DNA from: Cristatella mucedo
Taxonomy: Eukaryota > Bryozoa > Phylactolaemata > Cristatellidae
DNA length: 64,000 nucleotides
Reading direction: 5' to 3'
NCBI GenBank assembly: GCA_009760855.2
Contig: WPIO01000028.1
Span: 2,746,501-2,810,500 of the forward strand
A model generated the notes under the pieces. That model saw only the letters and a list, made by a program, of their open reading frames with translations, was not told the origin of the DNA and searched no databases. This document shows positions 45,020 to 57,515 of the stretch, in pieces. The position numbers and the translations under genes were made by a program. Each line of letters begins with the position of its first letter. Within the stretch, counting starts at the first letter, position 1.

Positions 45020-47200
45020 GAATAATCATAATAATAATAATATTAATGTACTTGATAAAGCGCCCTCAGAGAACTTAATCTCTTTCTAGGCACTTTACAT
45101 TTGCTGCAAAGGGAAATGCAATTGAATGGTAAGTAACATCATGCCTGAAAAACAAACGAAATGAATAACATGGTTAGGGGTGACATGCACAGGGTCAGCA
45201 TGCAAATGTGGTCAGTGGCACATGCACAGTGTCAGCACACACAAGCACATCAAGGACGAATCACAGGGACCCACAAAATGCTGTCCTAAATAGGTGTGTT
45301 TTTAGGTTCCTTTTAAATTTGGTCGGGTCAGGGGATGCTCTGACGTAGGTCGGGAGGGAGTTCCAGGCTTTGGGAGCATACTAACTAAATGCAGGGTCTC
45401 CCAAGGATTTACGGTTTGTACAAGGTATTTCTAGACTGTTGGATTCCGAAAAGTGGGTGGTACGATGCTTGGCCTGATGGGATTAGTATATCTGACAGAT
45501 GGGCTGGAGCCATAGAATGAAGGGACCTAAAAGTGAGCGACAAAACCTTGAAGTCAATCCGTTGCTTGACTGGTAGCCAGTGCAGGTCGGCGAGAAGTGG
45601 AGTAATGTGGCAACTGCGACGCTCACGACAGACAAGCCTAGCTGCAGAGTTCGGCACCAGCTGCAATCGCCTGATCGCACATACTGGTAGGCCAGTAAGC
45701 AGTGAGTTGCAGAAGTCGAGACGCGATGTCACGAATGCATGGACCAACTTAGACGTGGTTACCTTATCTGAAAAAGCCCGAATTTTAGCAATGGTATAAA
45801 GCTGAAAATAGGCAGATTTGACTGTGGAGCTGATATGGTCGTCTAACGAGAGGTCGCTTTGGAATATGACACCTAGATTTCGAGCTGATTCGACAGGAGA
45901 TATGCTGGCAGAGCCAATTTTGAGAGTCTGCATTTCCAATCTCTGAATCACACTGGGTTTCCCCGTAACTAGTAAGTTAGTTTTGTCATCGTTTAGTTTT
46001 AGAAAATTTGCTGCCATCCATGTGCGGATGTCATCAATGCATGCAGCAAGTGAGTTTAGAGAATTTGAGGTGCTTGAAGGCTGGTAGGGATCAAAGCAAA
46101 GGTGCAACTGAGTGTCATCGGCATAGAAGGGAAAGCCTAGATTGTGCTTGGCAATCACATCAGCAAGAGGGAGAGTATATACCGTGAAAAGAACCGGACC
46201 TAGCACGGAGCCCTGAGGTAATCCATATTTCAGAGGTACTTCAGATGATCTTTGTCCATTCACGTCAATACTCTGGAGTCTCCCACTGAGATAGGACCTG
46301 AACCACTGCAGAGCAGTGCCAGTGATGCCCAGGCGAGATGAGAGGCGGCTCTAGAAGAACTTTGTGATCGATCGTGTCAAAAGCTGCCGAAAGATCGAGC
46401 AAAACAAGCAGAGACACCCTACCCGTGTCCGCATTCCTAAGTAGGTCGTTGTATACCCTAAGCAATGCTGACTCTGTGGAGTGATTAGCTCTAAAGCCAG
46501 ACTGGAACTTACTAGCATGGTGTGAGGTTTCGATATATGAGTTTAGCTGGTCTGCCACGACCCGTTCGAGTGTCTTTCATAGGAATAGTTGAAAGGAGAC
46601 TGGGCGGTAGTTGCTCAAGTTCTCTTGGTCTAGTGCTGCTTTCTTGAGAAGTGGCCTGACTACAGCTTTTTTGAAAGGTGCTGGGACATGACCTGAGGCT
46701 AATCACATATTAATGATGTCAGTTATGCATGGCAGCAGCAGCAGATCAATGCAACGTAGGAGCAGGACAGTGGGAATAGGGTCCAGAGGACTTGTTGTCT
46801 TCTTTGATTGCGATACGAACTTTAGGACTAGATCACTAGTGACCTGCTTAAATGCAGACATTGAGGTGTTGCCAGGAACAGATGAACAACATTCTAGTGC
46901 AGAGGTTGTAATCACAGGGATGGATTCCCTGATCTTGTCTATCTTATGCACAAAGAATCGAGAGAAGCGATCGGCTAGATCATCACAAGGATCATCAGGT
47001 AAGGAGCTAATCTGGGAACGGTTGAGGAGATGGTTTATTGTCGACATCAGCATTCTTGGATTGTGCATCTGTGATTCAACAATGTTTCTATAGAAGCTAG
47101 ACTTGGTCTTTGCTAGGATCGATTGGTACGACTTACAGTAGTGAGTATTATACGGTCGGTTATGGCAGTAAATTATCATCCAAAATGCGATCATACTTGC
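45020..47200 (-). mobile_element. L2-A LINE copy 16, longest copy (2.2 kb)
   Basis: Reads right to left. 47194-46703 encodes the linker between endonuclease and RT ([48 protein letters not shown]). The RT core is at 46700-46020, with FQSGFRANHSTESALLRVYN, LLDLSAAFDTIDHK, GLPQGSVLGPVLF and the catalytic FYADDTQ (46114-46128). Then come the C-terminal block (to 45409), 3' UTR, hairpin (45058-45096) and a left-hand tail (AATAATAATATTAATG). An extra base near 46345 (LLEPPLIS in place of LLESLPSR) shifts the frame inside RT, and another break lies near 46560-46700. The endonuclease domain is absent. Best template here for the family consensus. Confidence 0.93.
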
Positions 47201-49410
47201 TTAATGTTTTATTTTTCTGACTGCCTCTGAGCTTTACATAGCAGTATGTTCCTATTCCCATTTTAGGTGGTTTCAATTGCAACCTTGCTATGCTACGTCA
47301 TCCGACGTGCCACAAGATAGCTTGACTTCGTCAAGCATGCCTGAACTACCGATCAAGTGTTATCCTCCACTCACCCTCAGGTCCTATATGAGCGATAAAT
47401 TAGCAGTTGCATTCTGGCGACAGTAGTTTTGGTTTTGTACGTTGTAGACTGCAAAACTCACCCCCCTGCAATTATTGTGCAATAACTTTACTCTCGGGCT
47501 GCGTTTTGTAGCATACTTTATCCCAATTTCCTAAATACCTACTTACATGCTACTTGTTAACTCTACTGACCTCCAGATTCAGTTCGCGTCTAGCTTCTGC
47601 TTCGTTTTATAAGCTGGAGTATGTTGGTTCTTCAATGCAATACGAATGCCGCTTAGGCTTTAAGAGGCTATGCAAAGTTTAGTAATATTTAAGATGCAGT
47701 GACCCTAGCTCCTGGCCACCTTCTTTTAATCCTGTAATTGGTGCGAATGTAGGTGGGCACTCATCTGCTTTTCGACGACGGAAGAAGTTTCAGAATAAGA
47801 AGGGGACTGAAAGGGCTAGAGACACGGACGCTGGACACGAACCTATAAGTTTGTACAAATCTATGCATTAAAAGTTCCCAAGGGTTACAATTTCTTGTTA
47901 TCTTTACTGGCTGGAGATTCGATTGCTTGAGCGTTCCTGTTCGTATCAAGTGATGCGAGCAGGACTTTCTTGGGTTCGGAAATTGCTTCTCTCAGTTTTC
48001 CTACCCCATTTAGCAGATACATGTAAAATTCATTCTACCTTAGGATGTAGAGTTTCCGTAAAGAAAAGATCAAGGCTCACGGAAATTTACGAGGAGAAAC
48101 TGGATTTTTTGGCCAACGCTGCTGATCGTGTCTCTTGAGGTTCGTACCATCGGTCCAAGGAAAAAATTCTGGGCTCTTGGGCTGAGGTGCCTTAAGTACA
48201 GGGACAGGATATGTTCCCGTGATTGTGCCAGTTATGCATGGCCAGGTAGAGAGCTCTTGTCCAAGCAAGTGTTCGGAACATGCAGGGATACACAAATTGC
48301 AGTCTCAGCGGTATTGCCTGCTTGTGATGAAAGTTACAGTACAATCTCGTATGCGTGCTCTGCAAGGTACTCAAAAAACACCCAGTGAACTTGCTGCCTT
48401 CGTTGCAGTGAATAGCTTCCCACCTGAAATGCTAAGTGTGAGGCTTTCTACTTTAAGCAATTCCAGCATACCGAATCGGAGTTGTAGAGTGGGTTGTGTC
48501 ATTAAGGTGAACACTCTATCGCTTCGCTCGACGTTTGGCAATACATATTTCGCAGCAAGGACTCGGGTCATGTCAAATTTAGGCTAGATAGAGCACTACA
48601 ATTAGTTCCTTTAACCAATGCATTGTTAGTTTTAGATAGTCTTTATTGAGCTTATTTATCGTCGAATTTGGATCGAGATCGAGCAGGAGTTTGCATAATA
48701 GTTACGTGCACTTAAGCCAAATTTTTGCCAGTACAAGTCGAGTTTTTCTAAAATGAGCCTGTCGAGCAGTGGTGGCCCAGAAGTAGGCGATGGACTTGAA
48801 GCAGGTTAGGTGGCTCAAAAACATTGATCTGATGATAGTGTGGGTCGTGCAGCTTAGAGCAAGCACAGACATGCCAACTTGATAGAAAAGGTAGCCACAG
48901 CTGGCTGTAGTGCTGATTATTTTTCCTTTGAATTTCGTTGACGAGATGACCACTATGACCGCTGCCAGCATTGTGTATATTATAGAGTAAAAATCAGGTG
49001 GATGAAGGAGCAGAGATTGCAGGTTCGGAGATTCGTGTGGGTTTTCAGGGTTTTAATCTTAGCATCATGCTTCCACGTCCGGTCAAAACTAGGTCACAAA
49101 TACAGTGTTCGTAATGGTGCTGGTCTCAGCTGACAAATACCTCTGACGCCTGAATGTTGTATAGCGGCTAGCTACTTGAAGGTGCTGCACAGATGCCACC
49201 AGGCTTGACGACCGTAGCAGGAAGACTACGGCGACAAAAGCCCTCCTCAATCAACTTCAAATCATCAATTGCTGGTATAGACCAGCCTATTTGACACCAG
49301 TAGCTAATTGCTGCTGTTCAACAGCTGTGATGAAATACGATGACGGCACGGTATCCTAGAGCTTATTAGCAGTCTGGGCTGTCACGTATATGGACTAAAT
49401 AGACAGAGGG
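47201..49410. other. unassigned spacer
   Basis: No gene or repeat recognised. The overlapping frames on both strands at 48070-48590 have ordinary composition but no known motif. Confidence 0.4.
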
Positions 49411-49411
49411 C

Positions 49412-49562
49412 AGTGTTAGCTATGGAGATAACGTGCTATCACTTCGCTGCTGATGTAGCAGGTTTGAAAAGTGCACTTGTCACTATTTTTTTCGCAACTG
49501 CAACCTGTGGTGATATTTGTTAAGGCTCAAATGCTGCTATTCAAATAGGCTTAAATAAGGAT
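49412..49562 (+). mobile_element. SINE-A copy 8, strongly decayed
   Basis: GTTAGCTATGGAGATAACG at the head, box B-like GCAGGTTTGAAAAG, then GCAACTGCAACCTGTGGTGA, TTAAGGCTCAAATGCTGCTA and an AATAAGG-type end follow the SINE-A order. Many substitutions. Confidence 0.45.
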
Positions 49563-50284
49563 CTTAAATTAGCCTTTACATACAAATTATGCCGCCCCGA
49601 AGCCACATCGTAGCTCAACAGTATAACAGATACTAGGGGGAGGTCAGCCAATTACCAGCCCGAACACCAAATGTCCATTCGTGCCCCCTACTGCCACTGC
49701 ATCGCGGCAGAAAAGTTTTAATAAACCTCTGTATGAAAATCACGCGTTCGCCAAAAATGGCAAGGAAACTAGACAGTACTGTAGGCGGGCCCTAAGTACA
49801 TTATGCTTTCGGAATGCTTCGAAACAATAAAGCCTTCCCAAAGAAAGGGACATTCTTGGACCGGAGCTATCTTAAAGGCATGAGAGCTTTCATGCAAACA
49901 CTCAATCGTGACGGTTTTGGTACGACAGTAGCTGCGAAATGGCGACTCACTATAGAACAGCATTTCAGTTCGTGAATGCTCTAGATCGCGTAGGTGAAGG
50001 CTATGCGTAACCCAAGGTAACTCGGATTATGCAAGGCATAGCAGTGCGCCCGCCTGTCTGAAGTCAGGTTAAGGCAGCAGGTCCTCATGGGTTCACTGAT
50101 TTTAGTGGACAAATGCACTTCGGTCTGGGTTAGGAAGCAGCAGCAGTGGCCGCTGCAGTGCTCAGGGGCTCACGCAGAGAGCATGCAAAGTCTGTGCTAA
50201 ATCTGCAGGTAGCCAAAGTTAGTGCGTCTAAAGCCCCCCCCCCCCGACACCCCGATAAAGACAGGCATCGCTTAGCAATGCAGC
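49563..50284. other. unassigned spacer
   Basis: Nothing recognised apart from a ten-C run near 50236. Confidence 0.45.
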
Positions 50285-50287
50285 CAG

Positions 50288-50378
50288 GCCCTTTACCTTT
50301 GCAGCAAATGTAAAGCACGTAGAGAGAGATTGGGTTCTCTGAGGGCGCTTTATCAAGTGCAATATTATTATTATTCAA
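50288..50378 (+). mobile_element. L2-A LINE copy 17, terminal hairpin and tail
   Basis: CAGCAAATGTAAAG, then a hairpin with one stem change (AGCACG / GGCGCT) and an ATTATTATTATT tail. Confidence 0.88.
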
Positions 50379-50435
50379 TTAGAGGGACTCGTTTCCCCTG
50401 TAATCGTGGCCAGCGTACGTATGGCGGTATGCAGG

Positions 50436-50486
50436 CCAAGTGCGTGTGTGTGTGCATGTGTGTGCGTGTTTGTGTATGTGTGTATT
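50436..50486. repeat. short GT microsatellite
   Basis: GTGTGTGTGTGCATGTGTGT followed by GCGTGTTTGTGTATGTGTGT. Confidence 0.85.
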
Positions 50487-52705
50487 TTGTTGATAGTGTG
50501 CTGGAGCGTGTTGATAATGCTTAACTTCACGCCCAGCCACGTTTCGGCTAAAGTGTAAAATTAAGGTAAAATTGCCTAACCATGTTCTAGAACTTGGTAC
50601 TGCAAAGCCGCATGCCAAAGTGAGGGTGAGCAGCAAATTACCTGAAAAAAATATAGGCTAGGTGGTCTACTTATTTTGCAATCGGCACACTAAACTAGCA
50701 TTTGAGAGTGACTATGCCGCTATGCTTTAGGCTGACCACTACGTCACGAGAGCCTGATGCTTGGTGTTACACTTTACCGAGTAGAGCCCTGCAACCTTAT
50801 GGTAACATCGATGGACGCGATCTTCCACCGAAAGTTCGAATTGAGATTTTGGGCTCACTAATACATGAAAACTGCTCCATATGGAGTCTACAATGATCTC
50901 TCCAATACTGATCTTAGTAGAGCATCTCTGCTGGTTCTCCTAAAAAGTTTATCTTGTAAAGCGGCGACATAGTTGTATGCCGTGGTCTATACCGGATGCT
51001 TTTAACTTTCCAGCTTAGAATAGACTTGTAATGACTTATGAAATTTAATTTACGGCTTTAGGTATGAGAACTCTTTGCTGCTGCTATTTTCCTTAGGAGT
51101 CGGCATTTAACATTAGTTTGTACTGCACCGGTGAGTCGCAAGCTGGGATTCCATGGCTACAGGCTTCATTCACTGGTATTTTTTGCTTCTAAGCGTTGGG
51201 CAGGGCTGTTACATAGGCTTTATTCAAGCCGCATCTCTTTCCAGACGTATATGTGGCTGCAACTAGCTTGTAACTTTTGAGGATGGAAGTGTTGAACAAT
51301 TGCTGAAGCCTCTTTGCTAGTGTCAGTGCTTGTCAATTTATTTGTACAGATTAAAGGCAGATAACGGATTTTGAAATATTTGCGATTGAGATAAATTGTG
51401 ACTGCCCTGATCTCATGATTTGCAAAAGTAGTGCTAATTGACAAAGCAAATCGTTCCGAGCTCAACAAGTTATTAATAATTGCTGAGGCCTCTTAATTCA
51501 CTATTCGAATAATGCGGCTATAAAATTCGGTGGTGCCAAAATCACCGTATTCGAGAAGGTCCGCCCTTCTCTTGGTCGTGCGGCAAGGTGGCATAATTGT
51601 GTCGTATGGCTAGATGGCGCAGCGTTGTCTTTCTTGACGAAACTACGGTGACTTTATGATGCGAGCCCAGAGACTGTGAGCTGCATGTACTTAATAGGGA
51701 TATTGTATTGAGTCGGCACGAACTCTAATAAATGCATGTGCAGTAAGAGTCACCGCTGGATGAATATGGGTGATATACTGAAGGCAATGCAACTGGTTGA
51801 ATTTAATATCCGGAGGCTGAAAATAATGAGCAACACTGGCTACTCAACTTAGTCATCAGTGTCGAAGATTTTTTCGCAGTCACAAAATTAGTTCTTGGAT
51901 TATAATGGTACCATAAACATGGACTGTAATTTTTTGTAATTGTGTGGCCCCACCGCTAGATATAAATTCTGGTGATAGATACGAATTGAATTCCATTTAT
52001 TTTGAAACAAAAAGCTTGCGTTCACCACCTGCAATTGTATTGATCTCCGAAAAATGAACTCCAAGAAACATTTCAGCTTTCGAAAGAAGCGCTTGCTGGA
52101 AACCCGCTATGTTACCCGTTCCGTGCTCGACCGACTAAAAACATACACCCTAAACCTAGCTTACTCATGTGAGCAGTTACCCTTTTGATGTTGGAGATTT
52201 TTCTTCGTGTTTATCCATTTGTGCCAGAGTTTTGCGCGTAATAATTAACCAATACAATTCGTCTTTTCCGGTAGGTATACATTTGACAAAGCGGCAACAG
52301 GTTCTCCTAATAGGGGGTCATAGGGCGGTACTAAATCTTATTAAAGGCATGTTTTTTGTCGCTCAGGGTAGGCTCTCTGTGGTGACAAGCGAAGGCGGAA
52401 TATTTGAAGTTTGAGTGCAAACTTTAATTCTTTACACACAAGTTCATTCACGACGTACAGAGAGATTTGGCTGGAGCACGTGAATTGCGATTTACGGCCG
52501 GTTGCTAATAATCCGGTTATGAACATCTTAGGCCCGTAAGTTATCTCAACCCTCAAACGATGAATCAATCACTCATCGATAACTGCGTTCAGTATCTAGG
52601 TTTTCTTGAACCTTCAGTGCTAGAGGCGAAATTTGTTAGCATTCAATTGCAGGCCGAATGGCTACAGATCGCTGTTTATTTGTAATAAAATATTATTCTT
52701 GGCAT
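50487..52705. other. unassigned spacer
   Basis: No gene or repeat family recognised. Confidence 0.45.
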
Positions 52706-52826
52706 TGTTTGGCCGAGAGCTTGCCTGACCGAAGTCGTAGGCTCGAGCCACATGAGGTATGTGAGGCTCCTGAATAGAGATTAATTTCTCTCAGAGCCCT
52801 ATACCAATGAATTATATTTAAGGTAA
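52706..52826 (+). mobile_element. SINE-B copy 2, head partly deleted
   Basis: Keeps GGCCGAGAGC, the GACCGAAGTCGTAGGCTCGA box B region, then the tail hairpin at 52765-52798: GGCTC ... GAGCC enclosing AGAGATTAATTTCTCT. The outer stem has changed on both sides relative to copy 1 but still pairs. It ends AATTATATTTAA. The box A half of the head is missing. Confidence 0.82.
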
Positions 52827-53124
52827 TGCAGTGAAGTAGGTAGGGTTCTTGAACTTATCTGCTTGGTTAAGAGCACAGTATAAATCAGAAAAACGCAACA
52901 GGTTTGTAACAGGACGGTCATAGGCTTTACAATTAAAACAAGTCGTAAGCTAGTGGTTTCATCTCCAGCAACTCAAAAATCCAACGTCTGAAGGACTGAT
53001 AATCTTATTGATTTGTGTGACACATTGTAAGAACTTTTAATAATCAGCCACTCTATCAAATATCAGTGAAAACTAAGCAGTAGAATTTCCATTCCTAACC
53101 AAGAAATTGCATCCTTTTGAAAAT

Positions 53125-53340
53125 AATTATAAAAATACATTTCGTATAGAACGCTCCGTGAACCTGATTTATTTCTAGGCACTTCGCTTATGCTACACAG
53201 GAGGCATGGTCAAATGGTTAGTTGGTGGGAAAATGTTTGATGAAAAGATGCATAAAAAGGTTAGATGTGTCATGAATAGGTTCAGCAGCAAATATGGTAA
53301 GTGGTTGGACGGAGAGTGTCAGCATAAATGCCCACAAAAA
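53125..53340 (-). mobile_element. L2-A LINE copy 18, decayed 3' UTR
   Basis: Minus strand. Remnant of the hairpin (ACGCTCCGTGAACCTGATTT, ATTTCTAGGCACTT), then GGTCAAATGGTTAGTTGG, GGTTAGATGTGTCATGAATA, GGTTCAGCAGCAAATATGGT, in the family order. Confidence 0.6.
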
Positions 53341-54480
53341 CCTTAAAGTTTTCTGGTAGTTTTGTTATATTTCTGAAGATGCAAATTCTTGCAAGGACTA
53401 TGCTAGTAACATCTATTGCGTTGAATTTGATAAGGAGATGGCGTGTCGGTTCATTTACGGTGCTTTGTTAGCATCTGAAAAAACCACAGCTCTTCAAATG
53501 AGTCAGCTGCTGCCCTAACTAATAGTGGTACGGTTGGGGTCCACTCATAGATTCCAGTATCTTTTGTTCATTTTGAGCAACCAGACAGACTGAAGGGTTT
53601 TCCAAAAAACATTCTTTCAGTCGGTTTTTTAGTAAAAGATGAAACATATGTCTCGCTGAGTGGCCTGTCTGTCCCATTATTAACAAGGCCCACAAATCTC
53701 GTGAGCAAAAAGGTTGCCAGACTTTTGCTTACTGTAGCTGTGTTCTTATTATTCCAATTATATTTCTTGAATATGAGATTCGGAATAGAAATAATGTTCT
53801 AATATTTTCCGTAGAGGAGTATGAGCTTGAGCCTAATTGGTTTTGTGAATTTTAGTCACTATCGAACTCTGAAAACATGGAACTCACCGTATCTTGTTGC
53901 GATTCCAAAACGATGTTTCCATAGCAGTTATTAGCGTCTTGCTCTTGGTTACGGGCTTTAAGCTCCGCAATAGGCTTACATTTCCAGAGAGGTCATTACA
54001 AAATCTTCAACAAGCAGGCTTCTGAGCAGTGCTGCGTCATTTTATGACACACATTTAACAATTGACTTCAGACGAGATCGTAAAGAAGAGAACCTGGCTT
54101 GGTGTCCTGCCTCATTTAGAGACGCTTTGACGATAAGCTAGCCGAAGCGAATGAGCCGCCTTTTGTGCAGTTACCTTCCTGATAGCAGCTAGACAAGCTA
54201 GCGATAGTTCGTCAGTGAAAATTCTCATAGAAGAATCGCTGGACCTCCCTTCGAGCTAGATCTTTGGCTACATGTACATGTCGGATAGGATGTGTGTTCT
54301 AAATGTGTGTGCATTGACTACACGACAAAGCCTAGGCGAAATGCCCTCTGTAATACAGATCTCGCTGCGCAATCAATATAACCTTTCACATCCTTGCACA
54401 AAGTGCTCAATCAATACCTATGCCTCGGGTAACGGCCTCTGTTATCGAGTGTTCGCTTGTCCATTCTGCTAACTAAGTGA
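53341..54480. other. unassigned spacer
   Basis: No gene or known repeat recognised. Confidence 0.45.
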
Positions 54481-54489
54481 AATGACTTT

Positions 54490-55160
54490 TAGCGACAAAG
54501 TGCCCAAGTAAGACTAATTTGCCTTCAACACTTGAAAAGCTGCTGTTTCACCGCCTCAAAGTAGTTGTTCAAAAAATGTGCCAGCACTCATATCAGCTAC
54601 ATGGCTTCCTGCCCGGCGTCGAGAGCTTCCAGGAGCAGTCATTTTCGGAGGAGAAACCCTTCCATTTCTCCATACACAGCCAAATCAACCCCCATTTTAG
54701 TGGCCTTTCTTAACCATTAGGTCTCTTTTGGTTGTAACCAAAGCAGATCTCTCTTCCCGACCCTGTATTAAGCTGTTTGGTGACCAGAACACAGCTGGTT
54801 TCCTTGGAAGTGTGTAATCCGACTCACTAGTCATCCTGCAGGTCTAAGATCAATACTTGGTACCCTTTCTGTCGACGACAGGCTTTAGGCAGAGTGATCC
54901 TCTTTCACCAGTTCCCTTTGATGTAGCCATGGAGCCCAGCATCTTATTGATCCTAACTCTCAATACTTCTGCTTCCAAATGGGTGAAAATCACCGTACAC
55001 TTAACTCATTGACCGATCACCAGGCTTTCTCTTCGACATCACACGTTAGACTTTAGGAACTATTCTTAGCTGACCGAGGTTATCCTGTCATGGTACTTGG
55101 TCGCCGTAGCGAGAAGTGCTGCTTAGGTTAACAGCTTGGCCAGAGCCGAATGTAGACTAT
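54490..55160 (+). pseudogene. decayed reverse transcriptase of a third LINE type
   Basis: The frame at 54881-54940 reads GFRQSDPLSPVPFDVAMEPS, a degenerate form of the RT motif B pattern G(V/F)RQGDPLSP..FN.A(M/L). The upstream frame at 54519-54713 begins LEKLLFHRLKVVV with HGFLPG further on, like the conserved stretch before RT motif A (.LLL.RL......QHGF.PG). Downstream, DHQAF in another frame may be what remains of the region around YADD. Many stops and frame changes. The motif differs from the L2-type GVPQGSVLGPVL, so this is another clade, with RQGDPLSP. Confidence 0.5.
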
Positions 55161-56143
55161 GTTTCTTCTCTGCAACAGCTGCTAGTGATAGCTTAGTGAT
55201 TGAGACTACAGGATTTATCTTGGATCACAGTAGCTGCTTGGCTAGCCTAAGGCCAATATCTAAAAGGTGACTCAATTATTCTCGAGGGTCTACTTGGCTG
55301 TGCATAGCTGTCTCATCACACTTTAGTAGAAACAGGACATCATGCAGCAGTTCCATCAGCAGAGGTTAGGCTTTCTTTGCTGATTAAAGTAATACTTTTT
55401 TCGAATGCTCTATAGCCCATAATTTAACCCGGCCTACATCATGGCTTTGCCTTACTTAACAACATGTACAAAGAATCTAGAAACACTCACCTTGTCCACA
55501 GCATCGGCTTAGTCCAAGCGAACTGCTCATTGTTTGAGCTTGTGACTGCCGAGGCTGAGCATTTCATCCCTGTACTTCCTTATTACTGTCGTGCTCTCCT
55601 TATGGCATAGGTTTAGTTTAGTGCCAACCAAAAGATGAGTTCTTCAAGGGTGGCTCTAAATCTAGACAATCGAAGGAGCTCGTTCAACTCGATTTACACA
55701 GTTACTAAGTTACAGTTCCATTTGAAATATTTCGCTGCCACTGCAATTCGAAATTTGGAAATGCCTACTGTGTAAATGCTAGGAAAAGTCTGGCATTTAT
55801 GATGGATGGAGATGTGAAAAGGTGCAACGATAACTATTCACGGCCAATTATGAGCGTTGAGATGACATCAGTTAGAAAAAAATCATAAACTGCAAAAAAC
55901 AACATACACCTGATCAAAAAGTGACAATAAACTTCAAAGTTTGTTTGACAGCTGTTACCTGCTAATTTTAACCCTCTCTAATCTCCTAATTTAGAAGTCC
56001 CAATTGAATTGACTACTGTGCAATTGCTAGAATGCTTTGGCGATACCAAAGGGCAGCCAAGAAGGACGTTTGAGGTGATGGTGCGACAGGCTGCAGTAAG
56101 ACCTGGCGGTAAAAACTAAAAGATTCAACGTAAGTCAGCATTA
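55161..56143. other. unassigned spacer
   Basis: No gene recognised. The first few hundred bases could be further decayed LINE sequence. Confidence 0.4.
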
Positions 56144-56204
56144 GTAGTGTAACGCCGAAGGCTCGGCGGGGTAGGATTGACCTGCCGCTTACCTAGCGGC
56201 GTAG

Positions 56205-56277
56205 CCTAGCGCCTAATGCCGTTCGGTGCGCTCTTAATGCCGTTCGGTGCGCGCCTAATGCCGTTCGGGGCGCGCCT
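56205..56277. repeat. 21-base tandem repeat, about 3 units
   Basis: Units GCCTAATGCCGTTCGGTGCGC, with small changes, inside the probable LTR. Confidence 0.85.
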
Positions 56278-56454
56278 ACGCGAAATAAGCTGGCCGCCAC
56301 GAAACGAGCGTTTCTGGCGCCGACCTGCTTACCGTAACTAAAGGGGGTCGCGGGACGGTGGCGTGAATTGGAAAGCGAGACACACAAATCGGGGATTTTA
56401 CTGAGCTTTATTCGCCAGCGCGCAAAGTCGCTGCGCGTCTAGCTCAGTTTTATC

Positions 56455-56895
56455 TCCACACTCCTCGCACGCTCTCGACAGCACCCACACTCTTGCGGAG
56501 GGAATACTTCTCCACACTGAGCGCGAATCGGAGCCTAAACCCTAACCGGAGAACTAGGACTTCGTTTCCACCTGTGCGAAAGGAATACCACAAACACGCC
56601 AACTTAAGCACTCTTGCGGAGGGAATACTTTTCCACAATGAAGCGCGAACCCGAGCCTAAACCCTGACCGGAGAATTAGAACTCGCTTTCCACCAGTGCG
56701 GCAGGAATACTCCACACACGCCACCTCAAGCACTCTTGCGGAGGGAATACTTCACACTAGGGCTGCTTACGTGTATACTGGGAAACGACCCAAATAGACG
56801 GAGCCCGAACCAGAGCCTAAACCCTGACCGGAGAACTAGAACTCGGTTTCCACCAGTGCGGCAGGTATACTCCACACACGCCAACTACGCCTAGC
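56455..56895. repeat. about 120-base tandem repeat, 3 units plus
   Basis: Each unit has CACTCTTGCGGAGGGAATAC, GAGCCTAAACCCTGACCGGA, GAACT(A/T)G, TTTCCACCAGTGCGGCAGG and CACACACGCCAAC. Starts near 56486, 56608 and 56730; the third unit carries about 40 extra bases. Lies in the probable U3 of the LTR. Confidence 0.85.
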
Positions 56896-57461
56896 TCGCA
56901 CCGGCAAATCCCTATGCCGTGACCGCGTGCTAGCTCGCACACACAAAATACAAAAGAATCACAAAATGCCAGCTCGGGCGCGATACGACCGTATTCGGTG
57001 GGGTCCACCGAATCCTCCTAGCGCTGTCTTGTCCTGTTCCGTCCATCGTCGGCGGACAGCCCACCCTCCTCCCTCGCTTTCAGAGAAACGAGTGCCCGAG
57101 GGTGTCGAAGCGCAGAGCCGGACCAAAGACACGAAGATACTAAAGACCCAGAGCGAGCGTCGATCGACTCTTAAATACTTAGCTGAGACAATGGGGCAAG
57201 AGCTTTGTGATATTGGGCCCGACACCAGGGCCCATTACGGTAAGGAATTAATACCGGCACTAGGCCACTGGAATGTCCCCTCTGTCCAGCTTGAATGGCG
57301 AATGGGTTCCAGACGATTCTTTTTGGACAGAGTGATGGCGAAGGTTGACAGGCCAGCCAACATCAATCAGCAGCTCCGGCGGGTATCGGACCAATTATAA
57401 AGGCCGACTCGCCACCGCTGGTCAGAGAGCTTCCTAGCTTGCTCTTAAGCGCTTCCTCTCT

Positions 57462-57515
57462 AACCGCACTGACGCTCCTCTCTAAGCGCACTGACGCTCC
57501 TCTCTGGCTCACTGC
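57462..57515. repeat. 24-base direct repeat, two units
   Basis: CGCACTGACGCTCCTCTCTA occurs twice in a row near the right end of the probable LTR. Confidence 0.75.

Noticed and set aside
46713..47093. 126-codon plus-strand frame
   Set aside because: Antisense of the L2-A copy 16 linker region.
48219..48587. 122-codon plus frame, with open frames on the other strand
   Set aside because: No recognised domain; both strands are equally open, which argues against real coding.
56927..57400. 157-codon open frame in the GC-rich block
   Set aside because: Starts at GTG (first ATG 56966), no recognised domain, overlapped by minus-strand frames; it lies inside the probable LTR, where GC content lowers stop frequency.
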